From: Moringa oleifera
Lineage: Eukaryota; Streptophyta; Magnoliopsida; Brassicales; Moringaceae
NCBI GenBank assembly: GCA_021397835.1
Contig: JAJFZO010000583.1
Span: forward strand, 722,501-786,500
Direction of reading: 5' to 3'
Length of the DNA: 64,000 nt
This document shows, one piece after another, positions 59,311-64,000 of the stretch. Within the stretch, counting starts at the first letter, position 1. Each line of letters opens with the position of its first letter. The translations under genes were made by a program, and so were the position numbers. The notes beneath the pieces were generated by a model that saw only the letters and a list, made by a program, of their open reading frames with translations, was not told where the DNA came from and did not search any database.

Positions 59311-59479
59311 TAATTATTTAAATTAAAAAATCGTGAAATCAATTAACATATATTTTATTATTGATGAATTTAATAACACAAGATTTTATAAAAAAAATAA
59401 ATTTATAAATAATTATATTTAAAAAATAAAAATGCTTGTATTTTTTATTTTAATATATATTTGCTTTAAAAAAAATTAA

Positions 59480-60120
59480 CCTACACTAATTAAAATCTCG
59501 GTTTTGCCCTTGGAGACTTGAAGTCTATAAAGGCCATCTTCCCATCAATAACGGATGCAGAGTTTAGTTATAAAGTTTCATTCTTTACTAAAAACCACAA
59601 ATAAAATCAAAAGATCAGCAAGTTGTCTATTTTTTCGTCTAATAAAACTTAAAAGACAAAGTTCCACAAGGGAAACTCATCTTTGGGTATCAAGTAAATG
59701 AAATGTGAAGCACATTGTTAGATTGATACAATAAATACGAATAATTTAAATAAGCAGACAGATACTAACAGAGAAATAGAAAGGAGAGGCAGCAGTTTCC
59801 AGCTTGTTGGTGATTGGGAGAAGCTCCTGAAGTCAATGGGTTGGCAACGAGGTTATTGACGAACCTGCTGCGTGGGGGAGCTAAAAAAATAAAAATAAAA
59901 TTCTGGGATTTTAAATGCAGGGAGGGAATCCGGAATCGGTGAGCCGCAGAGATTATGTTGGACCTCGAGACACGAGTCTGCTTTGCCTGCCTGCGGCAAG
60001 TGGTAAACCCCTTTTTGGCTCGTTGACACACTTGGCTACTTGCAGGGACGCTAACAGATCGTCGTGTTTGCGCAACAATCGATTAAATCTCGACAGGATT
60101 GGATTCGATTTATATTTAAA
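59480..60120. other. GC-richer island of uncertain nature
   Basis: Short frames are open on both strands (59765-60031 minus from a GTG; 59915-60130 plus from an ATG). A TTTATTTTTTTAG acceptor-like site on the minus strand lies next to CTCCCCCACG at about 59.88 kb. This may be the remnant of a small two-exon gene, but no family is recognisable. Confidence 0.25.
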
Positions 60121-60300
60121 TAAATTTTAAATTTCATATCTGAATTAAATTGAGTTTAAGTTGGATTTTAATTTTGATTTTTAGTTATTTTATTATTACA
60201 AAGCATTACATAATTATATTAATATATTAAAATTTTATTTAAAATATAATTATATTAAAGTTTTAAATTTTAGATTTAAAAATTTATTGTTAAGTTTTAG

Positions 60301-63300
60301 GATTAATTACATCAGAATGACCTACATTTTAGATACAGTATCAAATTGAGACTTACATAAAAAATTACATCAAATGGAGATTCACATAATGTACAATTTG
60401 TAATGCGGGACTTTCGTTAATAAAATTCGTTAAAATTAACGGGATAGCTCTCTCATTACGTGTTCAAACATAGTCACGTGTACCTTATTTTTACAAATCT
60501 CGTATCGCTCTTGGTTATCACACTCTAAAGACATCACTCACGCTCACCATCGCCTCAAAAATTTCTTCTCGTTATTCTTTGTATTCCTCTTAAAACAATC
60601 AAAGATTCATAGCAAGCGTCAAATTATTTTCTGCATTCGTAAACTTTTGTCACTCTCAACGAATTTACATATCGAGATTATAGACGAGTGCCGAGGTAAT
60701 CTTAGATTTTTAGATATTAATTTGATTTAAGTAATTTTTATTTTTTTATATGTTGTGGTAGATTTTGAAGATCCTGTCACCAAATTGATGAACGTAATAT
60801 GCATTGGATTCAAATGATGAATTTCAAAAATTAAAATTTTTCAATTTCGAAATCCTGAACAACAAAAATTTGTTTATGATTTTAATAAATTCGATGTTGA
60901 AACCCTCTTTATGCGTAGTATTCTATATATTTTTGTATTTTAAATTGGTTTGTAATATTATATATGGATCTTTTACAGTGGATTGAAAATTTATAAAATT
61001 TTTTTTAATTATACATTACTTATATTATTATTGAATACTTAAATTGATTAGTTTTTTATGAGATTAGGTAATTATGCACTATTATTTGAATTATTATTTT
61101 AATAATTAGTTATTTTATTTTTTTACAATGATGGGTTATATAAAATTTAAAGTATTTTTTGATAGATTAATGAACGAGGAACCTAAAGAGTATGTCAATG
61201 GCAAAGAAAGCCTTGTTGAGCCTATGAACATAGATTACGTTTGTTATTTTAACTTGGTTGGTTTGTGTATGGTTTATGGCTACATAGAAGGAGACAGTAT
61301 CTATTATTTGTTACTAACTAGTAATACTGTTAGTGATGGTATTTCATTGCTGTGTTGTGATGAAGATGTATTGAATATGTTAAATGAATATAAGAAGTTA
61401 AGCAAACAATTGATACAACTTTATGTTGTGCCAAATAATGCTCATGTAGATATTATTGATGATACATCCAGTAATGTAGATAGGCATGTGGATGATGAGG
61501 TTCATGTGAATAATGATGACTTGAATGATGAAGATGCATCTGAAGGGGGCAATGTGATAGAGCAATTTGAGAATGAGTCATCAGACGATGATCTCATGGA
61601 GGTTAGGATAGATCATGGAGTGAGGAATAATGTTGAGTGTAATACTACGTGTAGAGCTTCTGCTAGTGGGGAAAGGGTTGAATTTCTCAGTGATAAAGAA
61701 GCTGCCAGTGATGATATTGATATTCATAAAAGTGCTAACAAGAGTGAAGTGAGAGGTCCAAAGTTTGATCGTTTTAGATATAGATCACCCTACCTTTAAG
61801 GTAGGAATATTATTTCCCTCTAAATGGGTTTTAAATGAGGCAATTAGACAGTTTACTAGGAGGGCTGGAAGGAACATCAAGTTTCTTCATAACATTACAA
61901 CTAGAGTCACTGTTTACTGTAAGAAAAAATGTAGATGGAGACTATATGTTATTAAATTAGATGGAGAAGATACATTTCAAGTGAAGACATATTCTGCAAA
62001 TCATAATTTAACAGAGCTTACAAAAATAAATAAATTACTTATAGTTGGTTGAGTAAACAATTTATAGAGAGGGTTAGAGATGATAATAACTACAAGGTGA
62101 AACTTATAATGGGAGAAGTGAGGAAAGAGTATCATGTAGATATCACTTGGGCTACTGCATACAGAGCTAAATCACAAGTCCTACGAATGATAAAATGGTG
62201 ATGCTAAGGATCAATACATTAATCTTTGGGATTATTGCGAGGCTTTGAAACAGCATAATATAGGGACTTCTATTTTTCTAAAGACCATGTTACCCCCCAA
62301 TCCTAGATTTAAGAGGATGTATGTTAGATTACATGGAGTGAAAAAAGGTTTTTTAGATAGAGTTGGACCTTTTATTGGATTAGATGGTTGTTTCTTGAAA
62401 GGACCTTATGGTGGCCAATTGTTGAGTGCTCTGGCCAGGGATGCAAGCAACAATTTTTATCCGATATCTTTTGTTGTTATTGAGAGTGAGAATAAAGAAT
62501 CTTTGATTTGGTTTTTGGAAGCTTTGGTAAGAGATATTGGCTCATTTGAGAGGCATGGATGGACATTCATTAGTGACAAACAAAAGGTAACTACTACATT
62601 CTTATTTTATTTCCTTTTGATTTATATTTTATGAGTAAATATGATTTTTCACTTATTTTATGTATTGATAAGGTTTGGTAGAGGCTGTCAATATTGTTTT
62701 ACCAAGTGTAGAACATAAAATATTTGTTCGGCATTTGCATGTTAACTTTAGAGATCGTGGATGGAAGGGAGATGATTAGAAGCAAAAATTGTGGGTTGCT
62801 GAAACTGCCTATTCTTATACAGAGTTCAAGGAGAAGATGACTGTCATCAAAGAGATGTCAGTAAATGCTTATAATTATTTGATGGGGATAGATAAATGCC
62901 TGTGAGCTAGACACACTTTTTTTGAAAATTGTAAGTGTGATTTAATTGTTAATAGTTTAACAAAAAGTTTCAATGCATACATTTTAGATACAAGAGACAA
63001 ACCAATAAGAACAATGGTAGAAATAATTAAAGAAAAACTAATGCAGATGTTTTAAGTTAAGAGAGATAACATAAGGAGATATAAAGGTAAGATCAGTCCT
63101 AAGATCCTACAAAAAATAGAGTCAAATAAGTTAAATGCAACAAATTCTACGGCAGCTTATAGTGGAAAATGGTTGTATGAAGTGCACTTTGAGGCAAAAC
63201 AATATGCTATAAATATAGCATCCATGGCAGGTGCTTGTAGGCATTGGGATTTATTTGGTATCCCATGTAAAAATGCTATTTGTTGTATTCAACACAGCAT

Positions 63301-64000
63301 GAGACAACCTGAGGATTATGTAAACCTTTAATTTAGTATATCCATGTACCTTAAATCTTATGAGCCCTTAATTTATCTCGTTCTAAGCAAAGAATAATGT
63401 GAAACCTCATTGCCTAGACTTGAACCCCCAAAACCTCAAAGGGCAACAGGAAGACAAAAAAAAAAAAAAAAGAAGGAGAGACCCTAATGAGCCTAGAGAT
63501 AACACATCTAGCAAATTAAGACATGAGTCAGTTAAATGTTTCAATTGTAGTAAATGGGGGCATAACTGTAGGACCTGCAAGGCATCTATCAATCGCAATG
63601 CTAAGAAAAAGAATGCATGTTCTGGACTTTGGACCTCTAAGACTTCTGGTCAGCCATCATTAACTTCAACTAATCATGCATCAGCAACCATAACACCACC
63701 AAAACCATAAAGAAAAAAAAAGAGGGAAACCTGCTACTGGTTACTTTAGGTTGGTTAATGATTCTATAGGATATGAAATTGTTTATAATCAGGTAATCAT
63801 TTACATTCTTAATCAATATTGTTTTACTTGAATGTATGTTTTTTGTACTTAACTATAATTGTCTTATTTATTTCTTTATTTTTAGCCACCTACATAACCT
63901 AAAAAGAGGTCAAGCAGAATTGCAAGCAGTGGTCATTTGTAGTACTTGTTGGATGATTTGAGTGGTCAATGTTTGATAATTTGAAAATTTTGTAAAAGCA
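60301..64000 (+). mobile_element. MULE B, Mutator-like transposon, 3' end beyond the window
   Basis: The 5' end has the style of a MULE terminal repeat: GATTAATTACATCA ... TTAAAATTAACGGG over 60301-60460, with words such as ATCAAATTGAGA that are typical of plant MULE ends. A leader and then transposase remnants follow from 61128. The right terminus is not in the window, so the target-site duplication cannot be checked. Confidence 0.65.
61128..63710 (+). pseudogene. Degenerate MULE transposase
   Basis: Blocks in order: an acidic N-terminal region (61128-61799) with GLCMVYGYIEGDSIYYLL; a MuDR-type DNA-binding region in the next frame (61765-62052) with HPTFKVGILFPSKWVLNEAI and CKKKCRWRLYVIKL; and a frame broken by a shift near 61.79 kb. 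The transposase core at 62245-62586 has IGLDGCFLKGPYGGQLLSAL and FISDKQK. An intron at about 62587-62672 follows. Further on come NIVLPSVEHKIFVRHLH, a SWIM-like ACRHWDLFGIPCKNAICCI (63235-63291, His replaced by Asn) and a CCHC knuckle CFNCSKWGHNCRTC (63537-63578). Stops at GDD-stop-KQKLW and CL-stop-ARHTFF replace tryptophans, so this copy is inactive. Confidence 0.85.

Noticed and set aside
59765..60031. 88-codon minus-strand frame with basic N-terminus
   Set aside because: Starts at GTG, has no recognised domain and could be a chance frame in a GC-richer patch; kept only as an unassigned island.
1..64000. tRNA, rRNA, snoRNA, CRISPR or bacterial-type operon features
   Set aside because: None could be supported by reading; the content is plant nuclear. 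A tRNAscan or Infernal search would be decisive.

Overview
The window is nuclear DNA of a flowering plant, most likely a woody eudicot. Intergenic DNA is very AT-rich, genes are sparse with GT-AG introns, and the repeats are plant types: LINEs with gag (DUF4283) and RNase H-like domains, Mutator-like (MULE) and hAT transposons, and TRIM-like and Copia-like LTR fragments. The species cannot be fixed from the sequence. I read four probable functional genes: a single-exon DUF6817/TPR-like protein (12.6-13.9 kb, +), a secreted leucine-rich-repeat protein (37.9-39.7 kb, +), an eight-exon HMG-box protein (40.2-41.9 kb, -), and a 67-residue basic protein of unknown role (57.1-57.3 kb, -). The LRR and HMGB genes converge. 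From memory, their closest Arabidopsis relatives (At5g23400 and At5g23420) are also near neighbours, so this looks like an old conserved gene block.

Layout. 0-11.6 kb: two degenerate LINEs on the minus strand, one split by an LTR-like block of about 3.4 kb. 12.6-13.9 kb: DUF6817 gene. 16-20.9 kb: a third minus-strand LINE with recognisable gag, zinc knuckle, endonuclease, RT and zf-RVT remnants. 22.5-25.2 kb: a minus-strand MULE relic. 25-34.3 kb: AT-rich DNA with several local tandem duplications. 34.4-35.3 kb: a tandem array of TRIM-like LTR/PBS units. 37.6-42.1 kb: the LRR-HMGB gene pair. 44.6-45.7 kb: a decayed Dicer-like fragment. 46.3-50.6 kb: a complete 4.3-kb hAT element with 8-bp target-site duplication. 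50.6-56.2 kb: AT-rich desert. 56.2-57.6 kb: a GC-richer island with the small gene. 60.3 kb to the end: a plus-strand MULE that runs off the window.

The most notable object is the hAT element. Between its transposase gene and one terminus it carries a segment of a host copper-transporting P1B-ATPase gene (HMA5 type). The segment comprises parts of two exons plus their intact intron, in the transposase orientation, with the coding frame still open. This indicates capture of genomic DNA by a hAT transposon (transduplication). The transposase has an apparently lost start codon and a C-terminal frameshift, so this copy may no longer encode a full protein. Across the LINEs, the plus-strand MULE and the Dicer fragment, many inactivating changes are C-to-T or G-to-A transitions, as expected for deamination of methylated cytosines in silenced DNA.
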